DNA of 20,710 nt, from the NCBI GenBank assembly GCA_003229935.1, contig QIGD01000004.1:1-20710 (forward strand), written 5' to 3'. Source of the stretch: Methanobacteriota archaeon (GTDB taxonomy: Archaea > Hydrothermarchaeota > Hydrothermarchaeia > Hydrothermarchaeales > BMS3B). The notes under the pieces were generated by a model. It saw nothing but the letters and a program-made list of their open reading frames with translations. It made no database searches and had not been told where the DNA came from. Below, piece after piece: positions 1 through 6,962 of this stretch. The stretch's first letter is position 1, and every line of letters starts with the position of its first letter. The translations under genes and the position numbers were made by a program.

Positions 1-111
1 ACGCCTGTTGGTTTAGATTGGATTAAAAATCATTATTATAATTTTAAAATGGAGGTAGGGCAATTCCTCCCACCTCTAAAGAGGTGGGTTTTCTTGCCCA
101 GAGGATCATGA
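1..111 (+). mobile_element. IS200/IS605-type right end, with possible tnpB tail
   Basis: Bases 58-99 form a nested hairpin. The outer stem is GGGCAA (58-63) with TTGCCC (94-99); the inner stem is CCCACCTC (69-76) with GAGGTGGG (81-88) around a TAAA loop, with 5-base internal loops on each side. This is the layout of the subterminal hairpin recognised by TnpA at the right end of archaeal IS200/IS605/IS1341 elements. The frame starting at base 1 is open to the TGA at 109-111 and begins T-P-V-G, like the T-P-V-E near the tail of the second remnant at 10571-10657, so it may be the last codons of a tnpB. A very similar hairpin occurs at 10737-10757. The body of the element lies to the left of the window. 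Confidence 0.6.
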
Positions 112-1010
112 TAAAGCTCACACCTGTGCAGAGAGAAGTCCTTGTGGCTCTTGTGGACCTCTATCATAAATTGAAGGGAGATGCGGTCAAAGGCGAGGAT
201 ATAGCAGAAGTTATCAAGAAAAATCCCGGCACAATAAGGAATCAGATGCAATCCCTCAGAAGTCTTGGTCTTGTTGAGGGGGTACCTGGGCCTAAAGGAG
301 GATACAGACCAACTACGGAATGCTATTCTATCCTCCACTATGAAGAAGATGAAAAAGAGGTGGCAGTACCTATAAGAATCAATGGTAAGCCTGTTGAGGA
401 TGTGAATATCACAGGCATTGAACTTCTGTCAATTCATCGCCCTGAAACATGCCGCTCAAGAATTAACTATCTCGGTGACCTTAAAAGTTTGGATATTGGC
501 GAAGATATAATAATAGGCCCTACACCAGTGAACAAGCTTATTATTAGTGGAAAGATTATAGGCAGAGACGATATAGATAATGTCCTGCTGATAGATGTTA
601 CCGAAATGGTCTCAATACCAAAGGAAAAGGTATGTGATATTGCTCTAAAGAATATAAAATATATAACTCCAGATTATTCTATCAGAGATGCTGCAAGGTT
701 TTTTGTTAAAACTGGAATAAGAGGAGCGCCTGTTATGGCTGAAGGTAAAGCCGTGGGTATAATAACCAATTCAGATATAGCTGAAGCTGTTGCCCAGGAT
801 ATGGAAAATGGTATCGTTAAAGATATAATGAGCACTACAATAATTACTATCAATAAAGATGCACCTCTGTATCTTGCTGTAGAGCTAATAGAAGAAAATA
901 ATATCAGTAGACTTCTTGTGGTTGACAACAGTAATAATGTTAAGGGTGTTGTTACAAGAAGAGACCTTCTATGCAGAATATTCAGACTTCTTGGGCATGC
1001 TATCTTTTAA
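108..1010 (+). CDS. HTH (DUF293-type) regulator with C-terminal CBS pair
   Basis: Likely a DNA-binding regulator that senses an adenosyl ligand. Residues 1-70 (counted from ATG 108) form a winged helix ending in PGPKGGYRPT, the usual signature of archaeal DUF293/COG2524-type regulators. A linker follows, and residues 180-300 hold two CBS motifs: DYSIRDAARFF to GIITNSDIAEAV, then VKDIM to GVVTRRDLL. CBS pairs in this family are known to bind AMP, ATP or SAM-like ligands; the ligand here is unknown. A GTG at 84 would add 8 residues, but that codon lies inside the IS hairpin, so ATG 108 with GAGG at 101-104 is preferred. This start overlaps the stop of the preceding frame as ATGA, so the native promoter seems to have been replaced by the IS end. 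Target genes cannot be read from the sequence. Confidence 0.85.
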   Translation: MIKLTPVQREVLVALVDLYHKLKGDAVKGEDIAEVIKKNPGTIRNQMQSLRSLGLVEGVPGPKGGYRPTTECYSILHYEEDEKEVAVPIRINGKPVEDVNITGIELLSIHRPETCRSRINYLGDLKSLDIGEDIIIGPTPVNKLIISGKIIGRDDIDNVLLIDVTEMVSIPKEKVCDIALKNIKYITPDYSIRDAARFFVKTGIRGAPVMAEGKAVGIITNSDIAEAVAQDMENGIVKDIMSTTIITINKDAPLYLAVELIEENNISRLLVVDNSNNVKGVVTRRDLLCRIFRLLGHAIF

Positions 1011-1027
1011 AAGTAGAAACCTCATTC

Positions 1028-1050
1028 TCTCAGATTTTTTATCTGTGAGA
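1028..1050 (+). terminator. Weak hairpin after the CBS gene
   Basis: TCTCA-GAT (1028-1035) pairs with ATC-TG-TGAGA (1041-1050), leaving a T-only loop and a 2-base bulge. It lies 18 bases after the regulator stop and before the next gene. It could aid 3'-end formation. Archaeal termination usually needs only a U-tract, so this is tentative. Confidence 0.25.
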
Positions 1051-1059
1051 TTAATACAA

Positions 1060-1068
1060 TTTATAAAT
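1060..1068 (+). promoter_or_regulatory. TATA-like box before the first MntA-like gene
   Basis: TTTATAAAT is centred about 29 bases before ATG 1093, the spacing expected for a leaderless archaeal transcript. No Shine-Dalgarno sequence precedes the start, which fits. Confidence 0.4.
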
Positions 1069-1092
1069 GTGAAAAAATTTAATATTAACTAT

Positions 1093-1512
1093 ATGAAAGT
1101 TTATACCATTGACACATCAAAAAGAAAGGTAATCTACGATAAGCTGTATGATGCTTTAAAACGTGATGAAATACTTTTTGTATATGTGTATGGCTCTTTT
1201 ACCCAGGGTATTTTTAGAGATATAGATATTGGGGTATATTTACGAAGCTTTAAAAATAAAGAGGATATTATCAAATATGAAACTACTCTTGAAAGTGAAT
1301 TAGAATATACAGTGGGATTTCCTGTCGACGTGCGCATTCTAAACTATGCACCTCTCTCTTTTAGATTTAATGTGATAAAAAACGGAAAATTGCTTTTCAG
1401 CAAGGATGAAAGTGAGAGGAGCAACTTTGAGTGTTTAACATTTGTAGAGTTTCATGATTTTAAATTTCATAGAGATTCCTACAGGAGAGAGGCAATTGGC
1501 ATTGTAGTATGA
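1093..1512 (+). CDS. MNT-domain nucleotidyltransferase (MntA-like antitoxin)
   Basis: Minimal nucleotidyltransferase of the Pol beta superfamily, 139 residues. The active-site signature is GSFTQGIFRDIDIGVYL near residues 35-51, with the two metal-binding aspartates as D-I-D; a further acidic strand follows as PVDVRIL. In HEPN-MNT systems such antitoxins neutralise a HepT RNase, in studied cases by adding AMP to its active-site tyrosine. The spacing between GS and DxD is 7 residues, shorter than the GSX10DXD of canonical MntA, so this belongs to a different subgroup. The start at ATG 1093 follows a TATA-like box at leaderless distance; upstream in-frame codons overlap the CBS gene and carry no domain. 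The stop overlaps the start region of the HepT pseudogene. Confidence 0.75.
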   Translation: MKVYTIDTSKRKVIYDKLYDALKRDEILFVYVYGSFTQGIFRDIDIGVYLRSFKNKEDIIKYETTLESELEYTVGFPVDVRILNYAPLSFRFNVIKNGKLLFSKDESERSNFECLTFVEFHDFKFHRDSYRREAIGIVV

Positions 1513-1942
1513 TAAAGAGAAGATATCAAAACTTACCTCTGAGGTATTCAATGCATTGAATAGTTTAGAGGAGTTGTCAAATTTACAAAAGAACGATTTT
1601 CTTGGAAACAAGCACATAGTCGCCAGCGCAAAATATTTTCTGATAGTTGCAATTGAGGCTTCGATTGATATTTGCAATCATATCATTTCTATGAATCGAT
1701 TCAGAATTCCATAGGACTATGCGGATACATTCAAAATAATAGGAGAAGTGAAAGTCATCGATAGACAATTTGTTGAGAAATTAGTGGAAATGGCTAAATT
1801 CAGAAACAGATTGGTTCATATATACTGGGAAGTTGATGATGATATAATTTACAACATACTACAAGAGAATATACAGGATATCAAAAGACTCATAGATAAA
1901 CTTATAGGCAGTCTGAGAAAGGGCGATAGAACTTCAGTATAA
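1508..1942 (+). pseudogene. HepT-like HEPN toxin, broken by an in-frame TAG and a lost start
   Basis: Read in one frame from TAT-GAT (1508), the sequence gives an all-helical HEPN protein of about 144 residues. It begins YDKEKISKL, continues through AKYFLIVAIEASIDICNH, and carries the RX4HXY active site as RNRLVHIY near residue 100. Two lesions are visible. No ATG, GTG or TTG stands where the family start (usually M/V-YDKEKI) is expected, and a TAG at about 1712-1714 cuts the protein before the active site. A GTG at 1748 could start a 64-residue C-terminal piece that keeps the RX4HXY motif. It follows its MNT partner directly. Read-through of the TAG (for example as pyrrolysine) is conceivable, but the missing start argues for decay. 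Confidence 0.75.
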
Positions 1943-1994
1943 TCTCATATCAAAAACATATCTATATTATTTATTGAAAGTATGGCAGGGTATC

Positions 1995-2081
1995 ATGTTG
2001 GAGGGAGCAAAGCTCTTTGATTTAACTGAGAAAGTGGCTTTTAGAAACTCGAAGCAATGGAAAATCCCACACTTTTCCTAA
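1995..2081 (+). other. Short open frame in a gene-poor gap, origin unclear
   Basis: A 28-codon ATG frame between the HepT remnant and the convergent DUF362 gene, overlapping the end of the latter by 4 bases. The stretch LFDLTEKVAF faintly recalls the N-terminus of short-chain dehydrogenases, but no glycine-rich loop follows. It may be the stump of a lost gene or chance. The rest of 1943-2077 shows nothing. Confidence 0.15.
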
Positions 2082-3175
2082 ACCTTATTCTCGAGCTTCA
2101 CAATTTTATATTCTGAACTTCCTAGGCACAGTGCCTCAGCGGTCTCAAACTGTACTCTGTAATCTACCTCTGGGTAAAGGCTGAGAAAAATGTCATTGTC
2201 ACGGTTGATAATATCAGCGCTGGCTCTGTCGATAGCAAGAATGTCGCTCCCGGCTAAAATTCCTGCATCCTCAGCCATGGGTGAGTCGCTGAAAGAGAAG
2301 CAGTCACAGTGAGGAGTTACTTCGAGCATAAAGTTAAAGTAGAAGAATTTATCTTTTCCCTTTGAATTCAACACTGCCCCAGCTGCTCTGGTTATTCTCT
2401 GGCTGAGCTCCCTGCCATCTGTCCAATCCACCTTTATGGCATGCTCTCCACAGACTTCACTGCACCCATCGCACTTTATGCACTTTTCACTATCGATTTC
2501 AGGTGCCCTTATTGCTCCTGAAGTGCAGATTTTTTCACATTTTCTGCAGAGAGTACACCTATCTTCGATAATCTTAGGTTTTTCACCGTGGTGAAGGTCA
2601 AACTTTGTTGGCTTAGCAACACAGCCCACGCCTATATTCTTTATAGCACCGCCAAAGCCAGAACCCATATGTGCTGTAACATGAGTGAGGGCAACAACCT
2701 TATCTGCCTCATAAATAGCCTTTGCAACAGCAACCTTTTCAAGTGGTTTGGGTGCATCAACTTCAACATAATCAAATCCCTTAATACCATCGGAGATTAT
2801 TATTGGCGCTTCCAGAGTTTCGTAGGTATAGCCATTCTCTCTGGCGATTTTAATCCTGCCTGTAGCTCTATTTCTGTCATGAATCATTCCCAGCCCGCAA
2901 GTCTCCGTCACAAAGGGTTCCCCACCAAGGGACCTGACAATTTCAACCATCTTCCGGATATAGAGGCTTCTCAGAGCTCTTGTTGTGCCATGGTCACCAA
3001 AGTGGACTTTGAGGGCAACTAGGTCTCCTTCTTCTATAAACCCGGAGAAACCACTTCTTTCTGCAAGCTCCTCAAGCCTGTAGGCAATACTAAACTTTGA
3101 ATTGCTCCATTGCTCCTGGCCTTTTACAGGTATCTTTGAATCAAGTAGATAAATCTCAGACACCTTCAATCCCAT
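2078..3175 (-). CDS. DUF362 iron-sulfur protein with two [4Fe-4S] motifs
   Basis: Protein of 365 residues. Residues 1-200 match the DUF362 fold, with VALKVHFGDHGTTRALR near 53-69, FVTETCGLG near 88-96 and GAIKNIGVGC near 176-185. A bacterial-ferredoxin insert carries CTLCRKCEKIC (C207, C210, C213, C217) and CIKCDGCSEVC (C232, C235, C238, C242), enough for two [4Fe-4S] clusters. A C-terminal DUF362 segment follows, including DCFSFSDSPMAEDAGILAG. The biochemical role of DUF362 is not settled; an electron-transfer or redox-sensing role is the usual guess. Its start lies inside the last 20 bases of radB, so translation is probably coupled. It is cytoplasmic, with no signal peptide. Confidence 0.85.
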   Translation of the reverse strand: MGLKVSEIYLLDSKIPVKGQEQWSNSKFSIAYRLEELAERSGFSGFIEEGDLVALKVHFGDHGTTRALRSLYIRKMVEIVRSLGGEPFVTETCGLGMIHDRNRATGRIKIARENGYTYETLEAPIIISDGIKGFDYVEVDAPKPLEKVAVAKAIYEADKVVALTHVTAHMGSGFGGAIKNIGVGCVAKPTKFDLHHGEKPKIIEDRCTLCRKCEKICTSGAIRAPEIDSEKCIKCDGCSEVCGEHAIKVDWTDGRELSQRITRAAGAVLNSKGKDKFFYFNFMLEVTPHCDCFSFSDSPMAEDAGILAGSDILAIDRASADIINRDNDIFLSLYPEVDYRVQFETAEALCLGSSEYKIVKLENKV

Positions 3176-3869
3176 CCTTTGTGATTTTAAACTTTACTTT
3201 TATATTCTCAGGAAGAGACCTGTGCCTCTTCAGCACAGCTTCCCTCTTCTTACCATTCCTTTTTAGCTCAACTATAGCCTTGCTCCAGTACCTCAGAATA
3301 TCTCCAGCAACAGGTTCATTCTCTGAGTTGCCCGGAGAAGAATAAACCTGATTTGTTAGAACTACAGTGAGATTGTAGTGTCTTGCAAGTTCAATGAGTT
3401 TTGCCATCTGCCTGCTCAATCTCCTATTTAAATCGTGAACTGAATCGTCATTTCTGATAATTCTATATAGGGCAACAGCGCTATCGACCACAATCAGGCC
3501 GAAGCTCTCATCCAGAATACTATCTAGGTTCTCTATAATAAACTCCTGCTCCTCAAAGGTATGAGCTTCGTAGAAGTAAAGAGACTTCAGAACCCTGTCG
3601 TAGTCTTTGCCAGATACCTGCATTAGTCTATCAAAACTGTGGCTGCCCTCTGTGTCGATAAAAACCACTTTTTTATTAATTCTTACAGCACTCACAGTTG
3701 TGATTATGCAGAAATTTGTTTTTCCAGCACCCGATGGACCATAAACCTGAGTTATCACACCAGCTTCTACCCCCCCAGAGAGAATATTATCCATTATACA
3801 GCCTAAGGGTATCTTCCACTCTTTTGAACTCCCCATGTAGGGTTCCAGAACATCTTTAGAAGTCGTCAT
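3156..3869 (-). CDS. radB: RadB, RecA-family recombination ATPase
   Basis: RadB is the euryarchaeal RadA/Rad51 paralog thought to assist RadA in homologous recombination. The Walker A motif is GPSGAGKT (44-51), Walker B is LIVVDS (125-130), and the DNA-binding-loop region has LTNQVYSS (171-178). There is no helix-hairpin-helix N-terminal domain, as expected for RadB and not for RadA. The protein has 237 residues, near the family norm of about 225. ATG 3869 overlaps the ferredoxin stop by 14 bases and adds about 17 residues before the usual IPLGC start region; ATG at residue 12 is a possible alternative. Neither has a clear Shine-Dalgarno sequence, so translation probably depends on the upstream ferredoxin gene. 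Confidence 0.92.
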   Translation of the reverse strand: MTTSKDVLEPYMGSSKEWKIPLGCIMDNILSGGVEAGVITQVYGPSGAGKTNFCIITTVSAVRINKKVVFIDTEGSHSFDRLMQVSGKDYDRVLKSLYFYEAHTFEEQEFIIENLDSILDESFGLIVVDSAVALYRIIRNDDSVHDLNRRLSRQMAKLIELARHYNLTVVLTNQVYSSPGNSENEPVAGDILRYWSKAIVELKRNGKKREAVLKRHRSLPENIKVKFKITKDGIEGV

Positions 3870-4044
3870 AAAGTGTAATAGCTCTTGGCTTGCATTCCTC
3901 TAAAACCTTTTCACACTCACATGTGTCACAGGCATCTGAATCCATAACATTACTTTTGTTGTTTATTAGTCTGAAAACCTCGGGACATATTCTCTCGCAT
4001 GCCCCACACCCTATGCATGCTCTCTGATTTACAACGGGTATCAT
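3856..4044 (-). CDS. Small [4Fe-4S] ferredoxin, 62 residues
   Basis: A single-cluster ferredoxin. CIGCGACERICP supplies C10, C13 and C16 as likely ligands plus C20 before a proline, and C51 before K-P is the likely fourth ligand. This follows the Pyrococcus-type monocluster layout. Three extra cysteines (C39, C42, C44) form CDTCEC in the region where the Pyrococcus protein has its disulfide cysteine, so a second site or a disulfide is possible. It is the first gene of a three-gene operon with radB and the DUF362 protein; the gene ends overlap. A TATA-like box sits at leaderless distance. Its redox partner is unknown; the DUF362 protein encoded two genes on is the obvious candidate. Confidence 0.85.
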   Translation of the reverse strand: MIPVVNQRACIGCGACERICPEVFRLINNKSNVMDSDACDTCECEKVLEECKPRAITLYDDF

Positions 4045-4065
4045 ATAGATAAAAAAGATAGGTAA

Positions 4066-4076
4066 CTATATAAATT
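4066..4076 (-). promoter_or_regulatory. TATA box of the ferredoxin-radB-DUF362 operon
   Basis: On the minus strand this reads AATTTATATAG, centred about 27 bases before ATG 4044. That spacing puts the transcript start at or next to the start codon, a leaderless archaeal mRNA. No Shine-Dalgarno sequence is present. Confidence 0.55.
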
Positions 4077-4103
4077 AAAGCTGACCTATTTTATTTTCAG
4101 CTT

Positions 4104-5174
4104 CTACGGCACATAGCTACAGAATGGCTCCTCTTCAAGATAATCACCTGTAATGGCATAAGCTCTTGCCCTACAGCCTCCACACACATTGATATATTCA
4201 CATGCACCACATTTACCTTTGTAACTCCCGAAGTCCCTCAGTTTTTTGAAGAGTTCGCCCTCCTCCCATATTTCTTTGAAGCTCTTCTCATAGATATTAC
4301 CTGCACTAAGATTGAAGTAGGAGCACGGGTAAACCTCACCTCTGTGATTTATAAGAGCTATGAGCTGTCCGGCTATACACCCTTTACTTCCTCCTGTAGA
4401 GAAGCTAAGATTGCGTCTTTTAAACTTTATCTCCTCTTCTTTAGACCTCTGCATGAATATTCTGTAGTACATTGGGGCGCAGGTGGGTCTGACTAAAAGC
4501 TCTTTCTCCTCCTTTTCCATATCATAGTGCCAGTTTAAAATCTTCTCGTAGTCTTCCTTGTTTATAAGCTCCTCCATTATCTCTTTTCCCCTTCCTGTTG
4601 GTACTATCATGAACATATACCATGCTGTTGCACCAAGCTCTTTGGCAAGCCTGTAAATCCTTGGAATATCCTCCTGATTACGCTTTGTGAATGAGGAGTT
4701 GATAATAAACTTTATACCGTGCTCTCTGAAAAGCTTTGCAGCTCTGATTACACCTTTGAAGGCTCCCTTCTGCTGTCTGAAGTTGTCGTGAACCTCTTCA
4801 GTAGCGCCATCGAGACTCAATGAAACTATCTTTATTCCACTTTCAATAACTTTTTCACACACTTCGGGTGTGACTAGAGTGCCATTGGTTGCGAGAGCCA
4901 TTCTCAGCCTTTTATCATTGCCATATCTGGCAAGCTCAAAAATATCTTTCCTCAGAAGGGGTTCCCCACCACTTAATACGAGCACTGGTCTGGCATAACT
5001 TGAAATATCGTCAATAATCTTCTTTGCCATTTCGGTGCTGGGACCTTTTTCTTTATTCATTGTGCCATCTGCTCTGCAGTGGACGCAGTTAAGATTACAT
5101 CTCTGGGAAATCTCCCATGCAATCCAGCGAGGCTCAAATTTGTCAACCATTACCTTTCTGATGGATTTTATCAT
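4104..5174 (-). CDS. Radical SAM/SPASM protein, AhbD-like
   Basis: Protein of 356 residues. The radical SAM motif is C26-x3-C30-x2-C33 within CNLNCVHCRADG, preceded by PRWIAWEIS, a phrase typical of the AhbD/PqqE/NirJ branch. LVLSGGEPL is the GGEP motif that contacts SAM. The C-terminal SPASM region includes GCIAGQ, VYPCSYFN and CGACEYINVCGGCRARAYA with a last FCSYVP, enough for auxiliary [4Fe-4S] clusters. AhbD converts Fe-coproporphyrin to heme in archaea, and the CGGCRARAY ending is like that group, but no other heme gene is nearby, so this could also be a peptide-modifying or tungstopterin-related relative. Transcribed alone on the minus strand; the ferredoxin operon starts 59 bases beyond its end. 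Confidence 0.8.
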   Translation of the reverse strand: MIKSIRKVMVDKFEPRWIAWEISQRCNLNCVHCRADGTMNKEKGPSTEMAKKIIDDISSYARPVLVLSGGEPLLRKDIFELARYGNDKRLRMALATNGTLVTPEVCEKVIESGIKIVSLSLDGATEEVHDNFRQQKGAFKGVIRAAKLFREHGIKFIINSSFTKRNQEDIPRIYRLAKELGATAWYMFMIVPTGRGKEIMEELINKEDYEKILNWHYDMEKEEKELLVRPTCAPMYYRIFMQRSKEEEIKFKRRNLSFSTGGSKGCIAGQLIALINHRGEVYPCSYFNLSAGNIYEKSFKEIWEEGELFKKLRDFGSYKGKCGACEYINVCGGCRARAYAITGDYLEEEPFCSYVP

Positions 5175-5320
5175 TGATAATTAATGCTGGATTGACAGGA
5201 GCTTTTGAAATAGTAAATTTGTAATATGTGGGATGTAACTTATGGTTACCAGAGGGGTATCTCAAGGTGCTTAAATGAGAGCAAAAGGTATATCTTACAA
5301 TGGGCAAAGGGTTATTATTA

Positions 5321-5336
5321 AGTCTTGTGTAAGACT
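5321..5336. promoter_or_regulatory. Perfect palindrome before the second MNT-HEPN pair
   Basis: AGTCTT-GTGT-AAGACT is a 6-bp inverted repeat with a 4-base centre, ending 18 bases before ATG 5355. It sits where an operator bound by the toxin-antitoxin complex would be expected. Chance cannot be excluded. The rest of 5175-5344 shows no gene. Confidence 0.3.
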
Positions 5337-5354
5337 GCTCAGTAGGTGGTAAAT

Positions 5355-5660
5355 ATGAAAGATAAATCCTCTTTTGAGGAGGTAAATAAGTTTTTGAAAG
5401 AAAATAAGGAGTTAATAAGGGGCAAATTTGGTGTGAAAAATATTAGCTTATTTGGCTCACTGGTTCGGGGCGAAGATGTAAAGGGTAGCGATGTAGATAT
5501 TCTAGTAGAATTTGAAGAAGGAGCTGAAACCTTCAAAAACTATATGGGTCTTAAATTTTTCTTTGAAGATGCCTTGAAAAGAAGAGTGGACATAGTTATT
5601 ACCAGCACCATAAAGCTGGTGATAAAGGATGACATTCTTGGAGAAGCCGTTTATGTCTAG
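5355..5660 (+). CDS. MNT-domain nucleotidyltransferase (MntA-like antitoxin)
   Basis: Protein of 101 residues with the canonical GSX10DXD motif, seen as GSLVRGEDVKGSDVDILVEF (about residues 34-53), and a third carboxylate strand KRRVDIVI. MntA-type antitoxins adenylylate the HepT toxin and bind it. ATG 5355 is chosen over GTG 5346 because AGGTGGT (5344-5350) is a Shine-Dalgarno match just upstream. The HepT-like gene begins inside its last 8 bases, the usual coupling for these pairs. Unlike the first pair, both partners are intact. Confidence 0.88.
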   Translation: MKDKSSFEEVNKFLKENKELIRGKFGVKNISLFGSLVRGEDVKGSDVDILVEFEEGAETFKNYMGLKFFFEDALKRRVDIVITSTIKLVIKDDILGEAVYV

Positions 5661-6009
5661 GAAAGCAAAACTTTATCTGAATGATATTTTAGTATGCATA
5701 AAACGAATAGAAGAATATACTGCTCATCTATCTTTTGAAGAGCTTTCAGCGGACCAGAAAACCATAGACGCTGTTATTAGAAATTTTGAGATTATCAGCG
5801 AGGCGATTAAAAATCTTTCTCCTGAAATAACGTCAAAATATGATTATGAGTGGAGGAGTGTCGCCGGCTTGAGGGATATATTTATACATGGATATTTTGT
5901 AATGAGCCTTAAAATAATATGGGACATTGTCCAGAACGAAATACCTGAATTGGAAAATAAGGTAAGGGAAATTGTTGAGGATGAGGGATTTGGGGTCAAC
6001 AGGGATTGA
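5653..6009 (+). CDS. HepT-like HEPN toxin (DUF86)
   Basis: All-helical HEPN protein of 118 residues. It begins SRKAKLYLNDIL and carries the RX4HXY ribonuclease motif as RDIFIHGY near residue 79, preceded by WRSVAGL as in most DUF86 members. HepT proteins are RNases that act in the cytoplasm and are silenced by the paired MNT enzyme through modification of the tyrosine in this motif. ATG 5653 overlaps the antitoxin stop and gives the family length; an in-frame start at 5629 would overlap more and adds no conserved sequence. The rhomboid-like gene follows after 25 bases in the same direction. Confidence 0.88.
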   Translation: MSRKAKLYLNDILVCIKRIEEYTAHLSFEELSADQKTIDAVIRNFEIISEAIKNLSPEITSKYDYEWRSVAGLRDIFIHGYFVMSLKIIWDIVQNEIPELENKVREIVEDEGFGVNRD

Positions 6010-6034
6010 GGGATATTTGGAGGAGCTGGGTTAG

Positions 6035-6940
6035 ATGGGGATAAGAAATAATTCTAATGGTGGGCTTGAAAAAGTAATAAAACTTAATCCTACATTGTCC
6101 ATTTGGAACAGGTATGGCCTTTTGTTTTTCTTCTTTATTGCACCTGTAATATTGACAGTAATTTACTTATTACCAATGAACATAAAAGAAGTTTTTACTT
6201 TAAACCCATCACATCCAACGTTATTAACTATGTTCCTTTCCAATTACACTCAGATAGGATTTTCAGGATATGCATCCAATTTGATTAACTATTTTATCCT
6301 AATTTTTTTAATATTTAATATTAAAACCAATAAGAAGATATTATATCTATCTTCATTTCTAATTTTCATTGTTTTACCTTTTATATCTTCTTTTTTAAGC
6401 GGTGTTTATTTTATGTCATATCCTCTTAAAATCTGGGGATTTTCTGCAATTGTTGCGGGTTTCACTGGTTATTTTCTTTATGCTGTCTATAATTACTTAA
6501 AAAGTGTATTAAATGTCCCAGTTAAAGGAGAATTTCTTTGGTTGCTTTTATTTATAAATTTTTCGATAGTGGGGATTTTCAATTCAAGGGCTTCAATATT
6601 TGTAAAAATCATCTTTGTAATTATTTCGATAGCTTTTCTTTTAATTAATCTAAAAACACTAAATGAAATATACAAGCACTATATTAAAGAATTTAAAGAG
6701 CTTGCTAATTATTCGCTTATTAAGAGGTTGTACAGGGTATTCTTTTTTCTATTAGCTTTTATTTGTTTGTTCTCACTACATGGATTTATACCTTTAGAAA
6801 TAAAAAAAGGTGACATAATTATTAATATTCTGGCTCATTATGTAGGCTATTTCTTTGGTTTATTTATACCTTTAGTCATCGAAAAGGCGCTGAAATTTCG
6901 CCAGTCAGGTGAAAAATTAAGCTGGAGGATTTCAAGATGA
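6035..6940 (+). CDS. Divergent rhomboid-like multi-pass membrane protein
   Basis: Protein of 301 residues with about seven or eight membrane segments (roughly 27-47, 74-95, 103-124, 132-152, 166-182, 186-206, 232-252, 261-283). Three signals recall rhomboid intramembrane serine proteases: SNLINYFI (N82, the TM2 asparagine position), GFSAIVAG (G135-x-S137 with four residues then G142), and AHYVGYFFGL near the C-terminus (H268 with HxxGxxxG spacing). In rhomboids, Ser and His in these contexts form the catalytic dyad. The TM2 histidine usually seen before the asparagine is not obvious. GGAGGAG at 6019-6025 is a good ribosome site for ATG 6035. The coding sequence is much richer in A+T than its chromosomal neighbours, and it follows the MNT-HEPN pair by 25 bases, suggesting co-transfer and co-transcription. 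Activity is inferred only. Confidence 0.6.
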   Translation: MGIRNNSNGGLEKVIKLNPTLSIWNRYGLLFFFFIAPVILTVIYLLPMNIKEVFTLNPSHPTLLTMFLSNYTQIGFSGYASNLINYFILIFLIFNIKTNKKILYLSSFLIFIVLPFISSFLSGVYFMSYPLKIWGFSAIVAGFTGYFLYAVYNYLKSVLNVPVKGEFLWLLLFINFSIVGIFNSRASIFVKIIFVIISIAFLLINLKTLNEIYKHYIKEFKELANYSLIKRLYRVFFFLLAFICLFSLHGFIPLEIKKGDIIINILAHYVGYFFGLFIPLVIEKALKFRQSGEKLSWRISR

Positions 6941-6962
6941 CAAAACTTAAACAAACTTTTAT

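Noticed and set aside
1510..1560. ATG at 1509 as a start for HepT
   Set aside because: That frame stops after 16 codons and does not encode the HEPN sequence, which is one base out of step with it.
2588..3022. A 144-codon plus-strand open frame
   Set aside because: It lies wholly opposite the DUF362 gene, which has clear cysteine motifs and operon context; the plus-strand product has no recognisable domain.
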